Of a stretch of DNA of 64,000 nucleotides, positions 15,832-24,730 are shown piece by piece. A model generated the notes under the pieces. That model saw only the letters and a program-made list of their open reading frames with translations. It made no database searches and had not been told where the DNA came from. The position numbers were made by a program, and so were the translations under genes. The stretch spans positions 1,025,001 to 1,089,000 of the forward strand of contig NZ_CP116413.1 in assembly GCF_030064675.1 (NCBI RefSeq). Reading direction: 5' to 3'. Within the stretch, counting starts at the first letter, position 1, and the number at the start of each line of letters is the position of its first letter. Origin of the DNA: Crossiella sp. CA-258035 (GTDB lineage: Bacteria; Actinomycetota; Actinomycetes; Mycobacteriales; Pseudonocardiaceae).

Positions 15832-16428
15832 TCAGGTGGTCGGCAGGTTCAGCCGCACGAGCTGCGGCACACCACGCTCGAATCCCAGCACAGCGATCCC
15901 CGCCGTGCCCAACCCGAACCGGACCCCCGCGGTGGCCGGCAGCTCCAGCCAGCGGGCCACCAGCACCCGGCTGAAGTGCCCGTGCCCGACCAGCGCCACG
16001 TCGGTCTCCGGCAACAGCCCGCGCACCCGGTCGAGCAGCCGGTCGGCCCGCGCGCCCACCTGCTCGGCGGACTCGCCGCCGGGCACCGGGTGGGTCCAGA
16101 CCGTCCAGCCCGGCACGGTCTCCCTGATCTGCGGGGTGGTCTCACCCTCGTAGTCGCCGTAGTCCCACTCGCCCAGGTCCTCGGTGACTTCGTCCACCCG
16201 CAGCCCAGCCAGCTCGGCGGTCACCTGGGCGCGGCCCCGCGGACTGGCCAGCACCCGGCCCTTGACGCCGAGGGCGGCCAGCGTCCGGCCGGCGGCCTCG
16301 GCCTGGGCGCGGCCGCGGTCGGTGAGGGGGATGTCGGTGCGGCCGGTGTGCTGACCGGAGCGGGACCACTCGGTCTCGCCGTGCCGGAGCAGGTAGACGG
16401 TGGGTTCCCGGTGCTCGTCATGGGTCAT
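15832..16428 (-). CDS. Histidine phosphatase family protein
   Basis: A 198-residue phosphoglycerate-mutase-like phosphatase. The catalytic motif LLRHGETEWS carries the phospho-accepting His and Arg; other active-site residues lie in SPRGRAQVTA, the Glu in DLGEWDYGDYEG, and VGHGHFSRVL (second His). Broad-specificity phosphatases of this type act on small phosphates; the substrate is unknown. ATG at 16428 is preferred because the codons upstream (to 16464) lack conserved sequence. First gene of a two-gene unit with the GNAT gene. Confidence 0.9.
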   Translation of the reverse strand: MTHDEHREPTVYLLRHGETEWSRSGQHTGRTDIPLTDRGRAQAEAAGRTLAALGVKGRVLASPRGRAQVTAELAGLRVDEVTEDLGEWDYGDYEGETTPQIRETVPGWTVWTHPVPGGESAEQVGARADRLLDRVRGLLPETDVALVGHGHFSRVLVARWLELPATAGVRFGLGTAGIAVLGFERGVPQLVRLNLPTT

Positions 16429-16592
16429 GCGTGCCGCTGCCTTCTGCTCGGGGCCTGGTCCCATCGTGGATTCTGTGCCGTCGGCATCAACTCCGCCCGT
16501 CGCGCGCGCATTCCGGCGTCATCGTCGGCAGGTGTCACCGGTTCGAAGCACGGCTAACCTGGACAGGTCCCCGTCGTCGAGAGGCGAGTCAG

Positions 16593-17792
16593 GTGGCCCC
16601 GGTGACTGCTGAGCACTCGGAAATCGGCCGCAGACTGCGGCAGATCCGGCACCTCCGAGGGAAGACCCTGGCGGTGATCGCAGGTCGAGCGGGTATCTCG
16701 GCCGCCCACCTGTCACGGCTGGAGAGCGGTGAGCGTGCCCTCGACCGGCGTTCCCTGATCGTCAGGCTGGCCGAGGCGCTGGAGGTCGCGCCGACTGACC
16801 TGGCCCTGGCCCCGGTCGCCCATTCCGCCGGTGATCTTGCCGAGGATCGTTTCCTCGGCGAGGTGCGGCTGGCTCTGCTCGCCGTGAACGTGCACGAGCC
16901 TGGAGGCCGGACGGGTTCGCCGGAAGAGCTCTCCGCGCGGGTTGACGAAGTCCTGACCGCGCAGCGGGACTGCCGGTACGACCGGGTCGGCGCGGTACTT
17001 CCCGGCCTCATCCGGGACCTGCACACCACACTGGCCACCGGCCGGGACGAAGGCCGGTTGCTGCGCCTGCTCACGCTGCTGCACGTCCAGGGAACCCAGG
17101 CGTGGCTGATGGACATCGGCGCTCCACTCGATCTCGGCTGGCAGGCCGCGACCCTGGCGCGCCAGGCCGCGGAGCGGCTCGACGAGCCGCTCCTACTCGC
17201 ACTGAGCGCGTTCGGGACCGCGTTCGGGCTGCTCGGCGCGGGCGCCTTCGACCTGGCCGCGCGAGTCCTGTCGGCACCGCAAGTCGGCACGGCCGGTTCG
17301 GTCGAGTCGCAGGTCTCCGGCATGTTGTCCCTGACCAGCTCCCTGGTCTCAGCGGCCGCCGGTGACCAGGCCGGACGCGCCGCCGCGCTGGCCCATGCGG
17401 CGGAACTCGCGGAGCGCACCGGCGAGGGCAACGCGCTGTGGTTCGGCTTCGGCCCCGGCAACGTCGGGGTGTGGCGCATGGCAGTCGCGCTGGAGTCCGG
17501 AGAGCACGCCGAGGCCGCCAGGATCGCGGAGGCGATCGACCCCACCACACTGCCCTCGCCGACCAGGCAGGCGGCTTACTGGCGGGACTACGGCAGGGCA
17601 CTCGCCCGCCTGCCGAAGCGGCTCGACGACGCGGTGGTCGCCATCCGGAACGCGGAGCTGATCTCTCCTGCCCGGGTGTACCGGCATCCGTTCACCCGGT
17701 CGTTGCTGGTTGAGCTGGTCGCCAAGGCCACGCGGAACGCGGCGGGCCGGGAGCTCCGCGGGATGGCATACCGGGCCGGTCTGTCGCTCTGA
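16593..17792 (+). CDS. XRE family regulator with TPR-like C-terminus
   Basis: A 399-residue protein. The N-terminal ~65 residues form a Cro/C1-type helix-turn-helix (IGRRLRQIRHLRGKTLAVIAG, GISAAHLSRLESGERALDRRS). The remaining ~330 residues are all-helical and Ala/Leu-rich, resembling TPR-type repeats (LTLLHVQGTQAWLM, AATLARQAAERLDEP, AVALESGEHAEAARIAEAI). This layout is widespread among Pseudonocardiaceae and Streptomyces regulators controlling secondary metabolism or signalling peptides. GTG at 16593 has GAGG 8 nt upstream; GTG at 16602 is possible. A small gene follows 87 bp later. Confidence 0.82.
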   Translation: MAPVTAEHSEIGRRLRQIRHLRGKTLAVIAGRAGISAAHLSRLESGERALDRRSLIVRLAEALEVAPTDLALAPVAHSAGDLAEDRFLGEVRLALLAVNVHEPGGRTGSPEELSARVDEVLTAQRDCRYDRVGAVLPGLIRDLHTTLATGRDEGRLLRLLTLLHVQGTQAWLMDIGAPLDLGWQAATLARQAAERLDEPLLLALSAFGTAFGLLGAGAFDLAARVLSAPQVGTAGSVESQVSGMLSLTSSLVSAAAGDQAGRAAALAHAAELAERTGEGNALWFGFGPGNVGVWRMAVALESGEHAEAARIAEAIDPTTLPSPTRQAAYWRDYGRALARLPKRLDDAVVAIRNAELISPARVYRHPFTRSLLVELVAKATRNAAGRELRGMAYRAGLSL

Positions 17793-17809
17793 CCCCCGAT
17801 CGGGCGACC

Positions 17810-17824
17810 TTGTCATGGTGACAA
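17810..17824. promoter_or_regulatory. TTGTCA-N3-TGACAA inverted repeat, possible XRE operator
   Basis: TTGTCATGGTGACAA has perfect 6-bp arms with a 3-bp centre, the size and symmetry usual for Cro/C1-type repressors. It lies between the XRE gene and the small gene, 56 bp upstream of the latter's GTG. Control by the adjacent XRE protein is inferred. Confidence 0.5.
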
Positions 17825-17879
17825 CAGCCAGTCCTTGATCGTCCTTAGCCTTCTGCCCACTACCGGGGAGGAGGACCTT

Positions 17880-18140
17880 GTGGGCACGCGCGCCAACGGC
17901 ACGACCGACGTCGTCGCCGCGATTCTCATGGGCTTGGACGACGTCGCGGAGAAGGCTCGGGAGATCAATCGTCGCCAGCTCAGCCGGAGCACCCGGGTCA
18001 GGGACCCGATCCTGGTCACCCTGACCGCACACCAGGAGCTGCTCTTCGTCAGCCAGCTGACCAACCTCGCGCGACTGTTCAGGCTGCACCTTGACGAGCG
18101 GGCGCCGGAGGAGGAAGGCGAGTCCGCCGAGCACCCCTGA
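17880..18140 (+). CDS. Small hypothetical protein downstream of XRE regulator
   Basis: An 86-residue soluble protein not recognised as a named family. GTG at 17880 is chosen because GGGGAGGAGGA lies right upstream, a very strong ribosome site. The sequence is mainly helical (TTDVVAAILMGLDDVAEKAREI, VTLTAHQELLFVSQLTNLARLF) with an acidic tail rich in Glu. It is probably the target or partner of the XRE regulator. The helical pattern and acidic tail are compatible with a small binding or antitoxin-like protein, but nothing proves this. Confidence 0.65.
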   Translation: MGTRANGTTDVVAAILMGLDDVAEKAREINRRQLSRSTRVRDPILVTLTAHQELLFVSQLTNLARLFRLHLDERAPEEEGESAEHP

Positions 18141-18146
18141 ACGGCA

Positions 18147-18183
18147 CAACGCCCCGGTCACCGAACCGGTGACCGGGGCGTTG
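18147..18183. terminator. Bidirectional terminator between the small gene and sodN
   Basis: CAACGCCCCGGTCACCG and CGGTGACCGGGGCGTTG form a perfect 17-bp stem with a 3-nt loop between two convergent genes. Confidence 0.85.
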
Positions 18184-18194
18184 TCAGCACTGGA

Positions 18195-18608
18195 TCAGGC
18201 AGCGGCCTTCTTGGTCTCCCAGAAGATGGTCGAGATCTGCTCGATGTAGTCGAGCAGCTCGGCTCCGGTCTTCGGGTCGGTGGACCCCTTGGCGCCGCCG
18301 GCGCCCGCGGCCTTGGTGGCCTTGTTGAACAGTTCGTGCAGTTCCGGGTACTTCTCGAAGTGCGGTGGCTTGAAGTAGTCCGTCCACAGCACCCACAGGT
18401 GGTGCTTGACGAGCTCGCAGCGCTGTTCCTTGATCTCGATCGCGCGCTGGCGGAACTCCGGGTCCTCGTTGGACTGGAACTTCTCCTGGATCGCCTTGAC
18501 CGACTCGGCCTCGATCCGCGCCTGGGCTGGGTCGTACACGCCGCACGGGAGGTCGCAGTGCGCGCTGACCTCCAGACGCGGGGCGAGGATCCGCGACAGC
18601 AGTCGCAT
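18195..18608 (-). CDS. sodN: Nickel superoxide dismutase
   Basis: Cytoplasmic hexameric enzyme that dismutes superoxide. The nickel hook HCDLPCGVYDP is preceded by a 16-residue propeptide (MRLLSRILAPRLEVSA) that must be removed so that the His becomes the N-terminal ligand; Cys2 and Cys6 of the mature protein bind nickel. The rest (ARIEAESVKAIQEKFQ, HLWVLWTDYFKPPHF, LLDYIEQISTIFWETKK) is the standard four-helix bundle. Two consecutive ATGs occur; the second at 18608 has the better spacing from AGGAGGAA. It is divergent from sodX across only ~80 bp, where I see no clear Nur site. Confidence 0.97.
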   Translation of the reverse strand: MRLLSRILAPRLEVSAHCDLPCGVYDPAQARIEAESVKAIQEKFQSNEDPEFRQRAIEIKEQRCELVKHHLWVLWTDYFKPPHFEKYPELHELFNKATKAAGAGGAKGSTDPKTGAELLDYIEQISTIFWETKKAAA

Positions 18609-18689
18609 CATTTCCTCCTGAACAATGGATGCTCCGACGCGGGTGACCCTACTCCGGGCGCCGCGGACCGGCAGGCGGAGGTGATCGTT

Positions 18690-19010
18690 GTGACCACGCG
18701 GCTTCTGCCGGTGCGCAGGCTGCTGGTGCGCGGGCCGTCGATGGCTCCGGCGCTCTCCGACGGCGACACCGTGCTGTGCCGCTTCGGCGCCGCGCCGCGG
18801 CCGGGCGAGGTGGTGCTGGTGCGCTGGGCCGGGCGGCCGGGGCAGCTGTCGGTGAAGCGGGCGGTGCGGGCGGTCGAGGGCGGGTGGTGGGTGCTGGGGG
18901 ACAACACCTTCGGCTCGACGGACTCGGCGCTGCTCGGCCCGGCTGAGGTGCTCGGGGTGGTGCGGTGGCGGCTGTGGCCGCGGCCGGGGCGGGTGCGCCG
19001 GAAGGACTGA
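18690..19010 (+). CDS. sodX: Nickel superoxide dismutase maturation peptidase SodX
   Basis: A 106-residue S26 (signal peptidase-like) protease that trims the NiSOD propeptide. The catalytic Ser is in RGPSMAP (Ser17) and the catalytic Lys in LSVKRAV (Lys56), followed by the conserved WWVLGDNTFGSTDSALLGP box. It lacks the usual membrane anchor of signal peptidases, which fits a cytoplasmic substrate. GTG at 18690 is chosen because GGAGGTGA lies 4 nt upstream; GTG at 18681 overlaps that site. Divergent pairing with sodN supports the assignment. Confidence 0.93.
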   Translation: MTTRLLPVRRLLVRGPSMAPALSDGDTVLCRFGAAPRPGEVVLVRWAGRPGQLSVKRAVRAVEGGWWVLGDNTFGSTDSALLGPAEVLGVVRWRLWPRPGRVRRKD

Positions 19011-19100
19011 GCCCGGTGCGCCCGCGGGGCTGACGTGGCCCGCCAGGCCGGGGCCGCGCTGGCCGACCTGGCGGGTGGGGGATCAGGGGAGGGGACGTGC

Positions 19101-19715
19101 TCAGGCGTTGGCGCGCTGGCTGGCGTAGTGGTCCAGGCAGGCCTGGTACTTCGGCAGCAGGCCGGCCGCCTCCGCCTCGGCCAAGCCGGGCGCGTCGGTG
19201 TCCTTGACGGAGAGGATCGGCTCGGCGCCGTCCAGGTGCTCCGCCCAGGGCAGGCCCAGCGCCGGGTCCATCGGGTTGATCGCGCGCTCGCGCGCGGGGG
19301 TGTACGGGGTGGAGCACAGGTAGTTCATCACCGTGTTGTCCTCGAGGGCGAGGAAGGCGTGGCCGAGGCCCTCGGAGATGTAGAGCGCGTTGTAGGTGTT
19401 CGCGGCCAGGCGGACCGCCTCCCACTTGCCGAAGGTCGGCGAGCCCAGCCGGATGTCGATGATGACGTCGAGCAGGCTGCCGTTGGCGCAGTAGACGTAC
19501 TTGGCCTGCCCCGGCGGGGTGTCGGCGAAGTGCACGCCGCGGATGACGCCGCGGCGGGACACCGAGTGGTTGGACTGCGCCAGGCGGAGTGGGTAGCCCA
19601 CGGTCTCGGCGACCAGGTCGGCCTGGAACGGAACTACCAGAAGGCCGCGGTCATCCGGAAAAACTTTCGGAGTGAATTCGTAAGCGTCGGGGATCGTTGT
19701 TTTCCGCACCTGCAT
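19101..19715 (-). CDS. dTDP-4-keto-6-deoxyhexose 3,5-epimerase (RmlC family)
   Basis: Epimerises C3 and/or C5 of dTDP-4-keto-6-deoxyglucose on the way to rhamnose or antibiotic sugars. The 204-residue cupin shows FPDDRGLLVVPF, NHSVSRRGVIRGVHF with the catalytic His, YVYCANGSLLDVIIDIRLGS, and LYISEGLGHAFLALEDN with Tyr/His of the active site. The C-terminus is ~20 residues longer than minimal RmlC, as in secondary-metabolism epimerases. No other dTDP-sugar gene (rmlA, B or D) lies in the window; the three glycosyltransferases are 37 kb away, so a direct link is unproven. Confidence 0.9.
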   Translation of the reverse strand: MQVRKTTIPDAYEFTPKVFPDDRGLLVVPFQADLVAETVGYPLRLAQSNHSVSRRGVIRGVHFADTPPGQAKYVYCANGSLLDVIIDIRLGSPTFGKWEAVRLAANTYNALYISEGLGHAFLALEDNTVMNYLCSTPYTPARERAINPMDPALGLPWAEHLDGAEPILSVKDTDAPGLAEAEAAGLLPKYQACLDHYASQRANA

Positions 19716-20036
19716 GGTGCTTGAGCCTACGGCTTGAGTCCCGCGACCTGCGGAGGACCGCCGTTGCCGCCAACAAGCCGGACGGACGTTTTGTAAAACA
19801 GGCCCTGACCTGCACCGGAAGGAAAAAGGTCACTGTGATCCCCACCGCAGACACGATCAGCCAGTGGTGCCACACTGTCCGCACCGCAGCGTGTGTTGAT
19901 CACCGGACTCCACCCCGCAGTCCAGTGGTCGACCCGTTGATCCCGCGAATCGCCACGGCTCGACAGCGCCAGGCGAGCCGCGTCACGTGCCCATTCGGGC
20001 ACGCCCACAACTCTCGCCCCCTCCAGGAGGGACGCT
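19716..20036. other. Intergenic region upstream of epimerase and malic enzyme
   Basis: No gene is supported here. It must hold two divergent promoters. Visible elements are GTTTTGTAAAAC (19788-19799), a short inverted repeat, and the hairpin CGTGCCC-ATTC-GGGCACG (19986-20003) in the likely leader of the malic enzyme mRNA, 25 nt before its AGGAGG ribosome site. Confidence 0.6.
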
Positions 20037-21218
20037 GTGACAACCGTGGACGACCAGGTCACCGGTCAGCTCACCGATGAGGAGATCTTCGCCGCGCACG
20101 AGGGCGGCAAGCTCGCGATCGCCCCGACCGCCTCACTAGCCGACTCCCGTGCGCTGTCCATCGCCTACACGCCGGGGGTGGCCAGGGTCAGCAATGCCAT
20201 CGCGGCCGACCCGAGCCTCGCCGCCCGCTACACCTGGACCCACCGCCTGGTGGCCGTGGTCAGCGACGGCACCGCGGTGCTCGGCCTCGGCGACATCGGC
20301 CCGCGCGCCTCGCTGCCGGTGATGGAGGGCAAGTCCGCGCTGTTCAAGACCTTCGGCGGGCTGGACTCGATCCCGCTGGTGCTGGACACCACCGATGTGG
20401 ACGAGATCGTCGAGACCCTGGTCCGGCTGCGCCCGTCCTTCGGCGCGGTCAACCTGGAGGACGTGGCCGCACCGCGCTGCTTCGAGCTGGAGGCCCGGCT
20501 GATCGAGGCGCTGGACTGCCCGGTCATGCACGACGACCAGCACGGCACCGCGATCATCGTGCTGGCCGCGCTGCGCGGCGCCGCCGCCGCGCTCAACCGC
20601 GAGCTGGCCCCGCTCAAGGTGGTCATCTCCGGTGCCGGCGCGGCCGGGGTGGCCTGCGCGAAGATCCTGCGCGCGGCCGGGGTCGAGGACGTGGTGGTGC
20701 TCGACTCCCGCGGCATCATCAGCGTGGGCCGGGACGGGCTCAACCCGGTCAAGGCCGAGCTGGCCGCGATCACCAACCCGCGCGGGCTGACCGGCTCGCT
20801 GGACGACGCGCTCAAGGGCGCGGACGTCTTCATCGGCCTGTCCTCGGCCAAGGTCGCGCTGGAGCAGATCCAGCTGATGGCCGCCGGCTCCATCGTCTTC
20901 GCGCTGTCCAACCCGGACCCGGAGATCCACCCCGAGCTGGCCGCCCGGCACGCCGCGGTGGTGGCCACCGGCCGCAGCGACTTCCCGAACCAGATCAACA
21001 ACGTGCTCGCCTTCCCCGGCGTGTTCCGCGGCGCGCTGGACTGCGGCGCCCGGCGGATCACCGAGAACATGAAGCTGGCCGCGGCCGAGGCCATCTTCCA
21101 GGTCGCCGCCGAGGACCTGTCCGTGGACGCGATCGTGCCCAGCGCCCTTGACCCGCGCGTTCCGCTCGAAGTCGCCGCCGCGGTGGCTGAGGCGGCCCGC
21201 AAGGACGGGGTAGCCTGA
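20037..21218 (+). CDS. NAD(P)-dependent malic enzyme
   Basis: Oxidative decarboxylation of malate to pyruvate. The 393-residue protein is the short bacterial form: catalytic Tyr in IAYTPGVARVS, Lys in MEGKSALFKTFGG, metal ligands in VNLEDVAAPRCFELE and HDDQHGTAIIVLAAL, and the Rossmann loop VISGAGAAGVACAKIL. NAD versus NADP preference cannot be told from the loop alone. GTG at 20037 has CCAGGAGGG upstream. It appears monocistronic. Confidence 0.95.
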   Translation: MTTVDDQVTGQLTDEEIFAAHEGGKLAIAPTASLADSRALSIAYTPGVARVSNAIAADPSLAARYTWTHRLVAVVSDGTAVLGLGDIGPRASLPVMEGKSALFKTFGGLDSIPLVLDTTDVDEIVETLVRLRPSFGAVNLEDVAAPRCFELEARLIEALDCPVMHDDQHGTAIIVLAALRGAAAALNRELAPLKVVISGAGAAGVACAKILRAAGVEDVVVLDSRGIISVGRDGLNPVKAELAAITNPRGLTGSLDDALKGADVFIGLSSAKVALEQIQLMAAGSIVFALSNPDPEIHPELAARHAAVVATGRSDFPNQINNVLAFPGVFRGALDCGARRITENMKLAAAEAIFQVAAEDLSVDAIVPSALDPRVPLEVAAAVAEAARKDGVA

Positions 21219-21499
21219 AAGGGTCGGGGCACAAGGTTCACCGGGTTACCGAGCGTTCCGGCTACTCAGCGCCAACACTGACCGGGTGAAGGTGGTTCTC
21301 CCAGGCTGGGGCAGTGGTCAAGTTGCCACTGAATTGCCAACTCTGGGGGGTGGGCCTACCGGGCCCCACCTACTACCTTCACTCGTTCAGGTAGGCATCC
21401 GGGTGGGGGTTGGCGTGACCACGTCGACTCGGGTGCACTGCTGAGACAGCCGTGGGCCGGGCCACCCTGCGCCGCGGCGGTCGATGCGGAAGGGTGGAC

Positions 21500-24400
21500 A
21501 TGGTGACCGAGCAGGTCCAGCGGACGGGGCGAGGGCCGCACGTGCTCGAACCCGCGGGCTCTGCTCAGCCATGCCCGGACAACGGCGCGGCCGACGCCGC
21601 CTCGGTCGACTCCCTGGAGATCGCTTTCCCGGACGCCGCCGCGCTGCTCTGCGACGCCAACACCTACGTGGTCAAGGCGAACAAGGCCGCCGCCGAGCTG
21701 GCCGGGGCCACCGTGGACGAGCTGGTCGGCCAGGAGCTGGGCGCGCTGCTCATCGGCGCCGACCCCGACATCAGGCTGTGCCGCCCCGACGGCGGCGAGG
21801 TGCCGGTGCGGGTGGTCCGGCTGCCCGCGCCCGGCCGCAACCGGCAGATCGTGCTGCTGGTGGACATCTCCGACCTGGCCACCGCCGCGCAGGCGCTGCG
21901 CGAGGAGGAGCGGCGGCTCAACGACGTGCAGCGGGTCGCCGGCATCGCCTCCTGGGAGTTCGACCCGGCCACCGGCGAGACCGTCTGGTCGGCCAACCAC
22001 TACGACATCCTCGGCCTCACCCCCGGCGAGGTCACCCCCGGCGCGCAGGCCGTGCTGGACGTGGCCCACCCCGAGGACCGGGAGCTGATCGCCGCGTACT
22101 GGAGCGACCACAAGAACTCCGGCGACGCCATCGACATCGAGTACCGGGTGATCCGCCCGGACGGCGAGATCCGGCGCATCCGCGGCGAGGCCAAGTCGCA
22201 CTGCGACGCGCGTGGCGAGCTGGTCCGCATCACCGGCTACATCCGGGACATCACCGAGGCCTGGCGGGTGGAGAACGAGCTGGCCAAGGAGCGGGTGCGG
22301 CTGCTGGAGGCGCAACGGATCGCGCGCATGGGCAGCTGGACCTACGAGGTGGCCGCGGGCACGATCTACCGCAGCGAGGCGCTGATCGAGCTCTTCGACG
22401 AGGTCGGCTCGGTGCCGGACAACGACATCCTCTCCGGCGTGCACCCCGGCGACCTCAAGGCGCTGGCCGAGCTGCGGGACCGGCTGCTGGTGGCCGAGCA
22501 CGGCGAGACCGCGGAGACCGAGTTCCGCGGCGAGCTGGGCGACAAGGTCTACATGCTGCGGGTGCGCGCCGAGCACGGCGAGGACCGCAAGGTGGCCCGG
22601 TTGCAGGCCACCGTGCAGAACGTGACCGAGCAGCGCGCGCTGGAACGCCAGCTGCTGCGTGACCGGCGCAGGCTGGACGACGCGCAGCGGGTGTCCCGGC
22701 TGGGCACCTGGGAGTGGTACCCGGCCACCGGTGAGACCTCCTGGTCGGAGATGCTCTTCGAGCTCTACGGGGTGCCGCCGGGCCAGCGCACCACCTACCA
22801 GGACTACCTGAACCTGGTGCACCCCGAGGACCGGCAGTGGGTGGACGAGCTGTGGCAGCAGCTGGCCGTCGACGAGCAGCCGGTGGAGTGCGAGCACCGC
22901 CTGGTCCGCGGCGACGGTGCGGTGCGGGTGTTCCGCTGCCACGGCGCCGCGGTGACCGCGCCGGACGGCGGCACGGTGATGGTCGGCACCGCGCAGGACA
23001 TCACCGAGCAGCGGGTGGTGGAGACCCGGATGCAGCGCTCCAGCCAGCGCTTCGCCGACCTGGTCTCGGTGACCCCGGTGGGCATCGGCATCTTCGACGA
23101 CAGCGAGCGGCTGGTCGACGCCAACGACGCGCTGTGCGAGCTGCTCGGCTTCGACCTGGAACAGCTGCGCGGGATGACCGCCGAGCAGCTCACCCACCCC
23201 GACGAGCCCTCCGACCAGCTCTCCATCGGCGCCATGATGGCCGCGGAGGACCAGAAGAACCTCAAGATCCCGCAGCGGGTGCTGCTGCGCTCGGACAACG
23301 AGCCGGTCTACTGCGAGCTGCACGTGGCGCTGTCGGTGCAGGACGACGGCCGCCGGTTCTCCCTGGTGGTCTTCCAGGACATCACCGAGCGCCGCCGCAC
23401 CGCCGAGGCGCTCAAGCACCAGGCCACTCACGACGACCTGACCGGCCTGCCGAACCGGGCCGCGGTCAAGGAGCTGCTGGCCGGGCTGTTGCACGGCGAC
23501 CACCCGCACGGGGTGGCGGTGCTGTTCTGCGACATCGACAACTTCAAGCGGGTCAACGACTCCCTCGGCCACGACGCCGGGGACGAGCTGCTGGTGGTGC
23601 TGGCCAGGCGGCTGGAGGGCGGGCTGCCCAAGGGCTGCACCGCGGCCAGGCTCTCCGGCGACGAGTACGTGATCATCTGCGAGAACATCGACGAGGTCGG
23701 CGGGGTGGACGCGCTGGCCACCAAGGTCTCCAGCCTGCTGCGCACGGTGGTGCCGGTGCACGGCCAGCTGGTCCGGATCTCCGCCTCGATCGGCGCGGCG
23801 GTGCCCAACGGCTCCCGCGCCACCGGCGATGACCTGCTGCGCTTCGCCGACGCGGCCATGTTCGAGGCCAAGCGGCGCGGCGCCGGCCGGGTGTCGCTGG
23901 CCAGTGCCGCGCTGATGGCCTCCGCGGACTGGCAGGTGCACCTGGAGGGCCAGCTGCGCGACGCGCTGGCCAGGGACGGCCTGGCCCTGCACTTCCAGCC
24001 GGTGGTCGACTCCAGCGGCACGGTGATCACCGCCGAGGCGTTGGTCCGCTGGCCGCACCCGGACCGCGGCCTGCTCGCGCCGGATGTCTTCCTGCCGGTG
24101 GCCGAACAGGGCGACCTGCTGCGCGAGCTGGACCGCTGGGTGCTGCGCGCGGCGCTGAAGGAGGCGGCGAACTGGCCGTCGGCCAACGGCGCCAAGGCGC
24201 CCGGCGTCGCGGTCAACCTGGCCGGGCTGCTGCCGGGTGACCAGGACTTCGTGGACATCGTGGCCACCGCGGTCGCGGAGAGCGGCATCGAATGGGACCG
24301 GGTGATCCTGGAGCTGGTGGAGACCAGCCTGGTGGACCTGCCGTCCAAGACCCGCGCGGTGATGGCCGAGCTGGTCGAGCGCGGGGTGCGCTTCGCGGTG

Positions 24401-24730
24401 GACGACTTCGGCACCGGCTACTCCTCGCTGGCCCGGCTCAAGGACCTGCCCGCGCAGATCATCAAGGTGGGCCGCAGGTTCGTCTCCGGGGTCGGCAAGG
24501 ACCCCTCGGACTTCGCGGTGGCCCGCGCGGTGGTGGACATGGCGCGGGCGATGGGCCGCAGCTGTGTGGCCGAGGGCGTGGAGACGGCGACCCAGTTCAA
24601 CATCCTGCGGGGTGTCGGCGTGGACGCCTACCAGGGCTGGCTGTTCTCCAGGGCGGTGCCGCCGAGGGAGTTCCGCGCGGTGCTCTCGCTGGGCAGGCTG
24701 CACGTGCCCAAGGCCGACTCAAGCATGTGA
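21500..24730 (+). CDS. Multi-PAS GGDEF-EAL protein
   Basis: A 1076-residue cytoplasmic signalling protein that makes and/or breaks c-di-GMP. Four PAS units occupy residues ~30-640: an N-terminal one (AALLCDANTYVVKANKAAAE), two with repeated LDDAQRV/LNDVQRV openings plus PAC-like GYIRDITE and GTAQDITE ends, and one before the GGDEF (VTPVGIGIFDDSERLVDAND). The GGDEF domain (~640-815) has ARLSGDEYVI, so the signature is SGDEY. The EAL domain (~820-1060) keeps EALVRWPHP, VDDFGTGYSSLARLKDLP and AEGVETATQ, so hydrolysis looks intact. ATG at 21500 has GGAAGGGTGG upstream. The 281-bp region before it contains no gene and no recognisable c-di-GMP riboswitch. Confidence 0.93.
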   Translation: MVTEQVQRTGRGPHVLEPAGSAQPCPDNGAADAASVDSLEIAFPDAAALLCDANTYVVKANKAAAELAGATVDELVGQELGALLIGADPDIRLCRPDGGEVPVRVVRLPAPGRNRQIVLLVDISDLATAAQALREEERRLNDVQRVAGIASWEFDPATGETVWSANHYDILGLTPGEVTPGAQAVLDVAHPEDRELIAAYWSDHKNSGDAIDIEYRVIRPDGEIRRIRGEAKSHCDARGELVRITGYIRDITEAWRVENELAKERVRLLEAQRIARMGSWTYEVAAGTIYRSEALIELFDEVGSVPDNDILSGVHPGDLKALAELRDRLLVAEHGETAETEFRGELGDKVYMLRVRAEHGEDRKVARLQATVQNVTEQRALERQLLRDRRRLDDAQRVSRLGTWEWYPATGETSWSEMLFELYGVPPGQRTTYQDYLNLVHPEDRQWVDELWQQLAVDEQPVECEHRLVRGDGAVRVFRCHGAAVTAPDGGTVMVGTAQDITEQRVVETRMQRSSQRFADLVSVTPVGIGIFDDSERLVDANDALCELLGFDLEQLRGMTAEQLTHPDEPSDQLSIGAMMAAEDQKNLKIPQRVLLRSDNEPVYCELHVALSVQDDGRRFSLVVFQDITERRRTAEALKHQATHDDLTGLPNRAAVKELLAGLLHGDHPHGVAVLFCDIDNFKRVNDSLGHDAGDELLVVLARRLEGGLPKGCTAARLSGDEYVIICENIDEVGGVDALATKVSSLLRTVVPVHGQLVRISASIGAAVPNGSRATGDDLLRFADAAMFEAKRRGAGRVSLASAALMASADWQVHLEGQLRDALARDGLALHFQPVVDSSGTVITAEALVRWPHPDRGLLAPDVFLPVAEQGDLLRELDRWVLRAALKEAANWPSANGAKAPGVAVNLAGLLPGDQDFVDIVATAVAESGIEWDRVILELVETSLVDLPSKTRAVMAELVERGVRFAVDDFGTGYSSLARLKDLPAQIIKVGRRFVSGVGKDPSDFAVARAVVDMARAMGRSCVAEGVETATQFNILRGVGVDAYQGWLFSRAVPPREFRAVLSLGRLHVPKADSSM

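Noticed and set aside
18336-18689. An upstream extension of sodX overlapping sodN
   Set aside because: The extension is antisense to sodN and lacks peptidase features; a strong ribosome site supports the start at 18690.
21219-21499. Possible c-di-GMP riboswitch before the GGDEF-EAL gene
   Set aside because: I searched for the conserved GEMM features by eye and could not match them; only short unrelated inverted repeats are present.
21356-24703. An 1115-residue open frame antisense to the PAS-GGDEF-EAL gene
   Set aside because: Same GC-bias artefact; the opposite strand shows complete, ordered domains.
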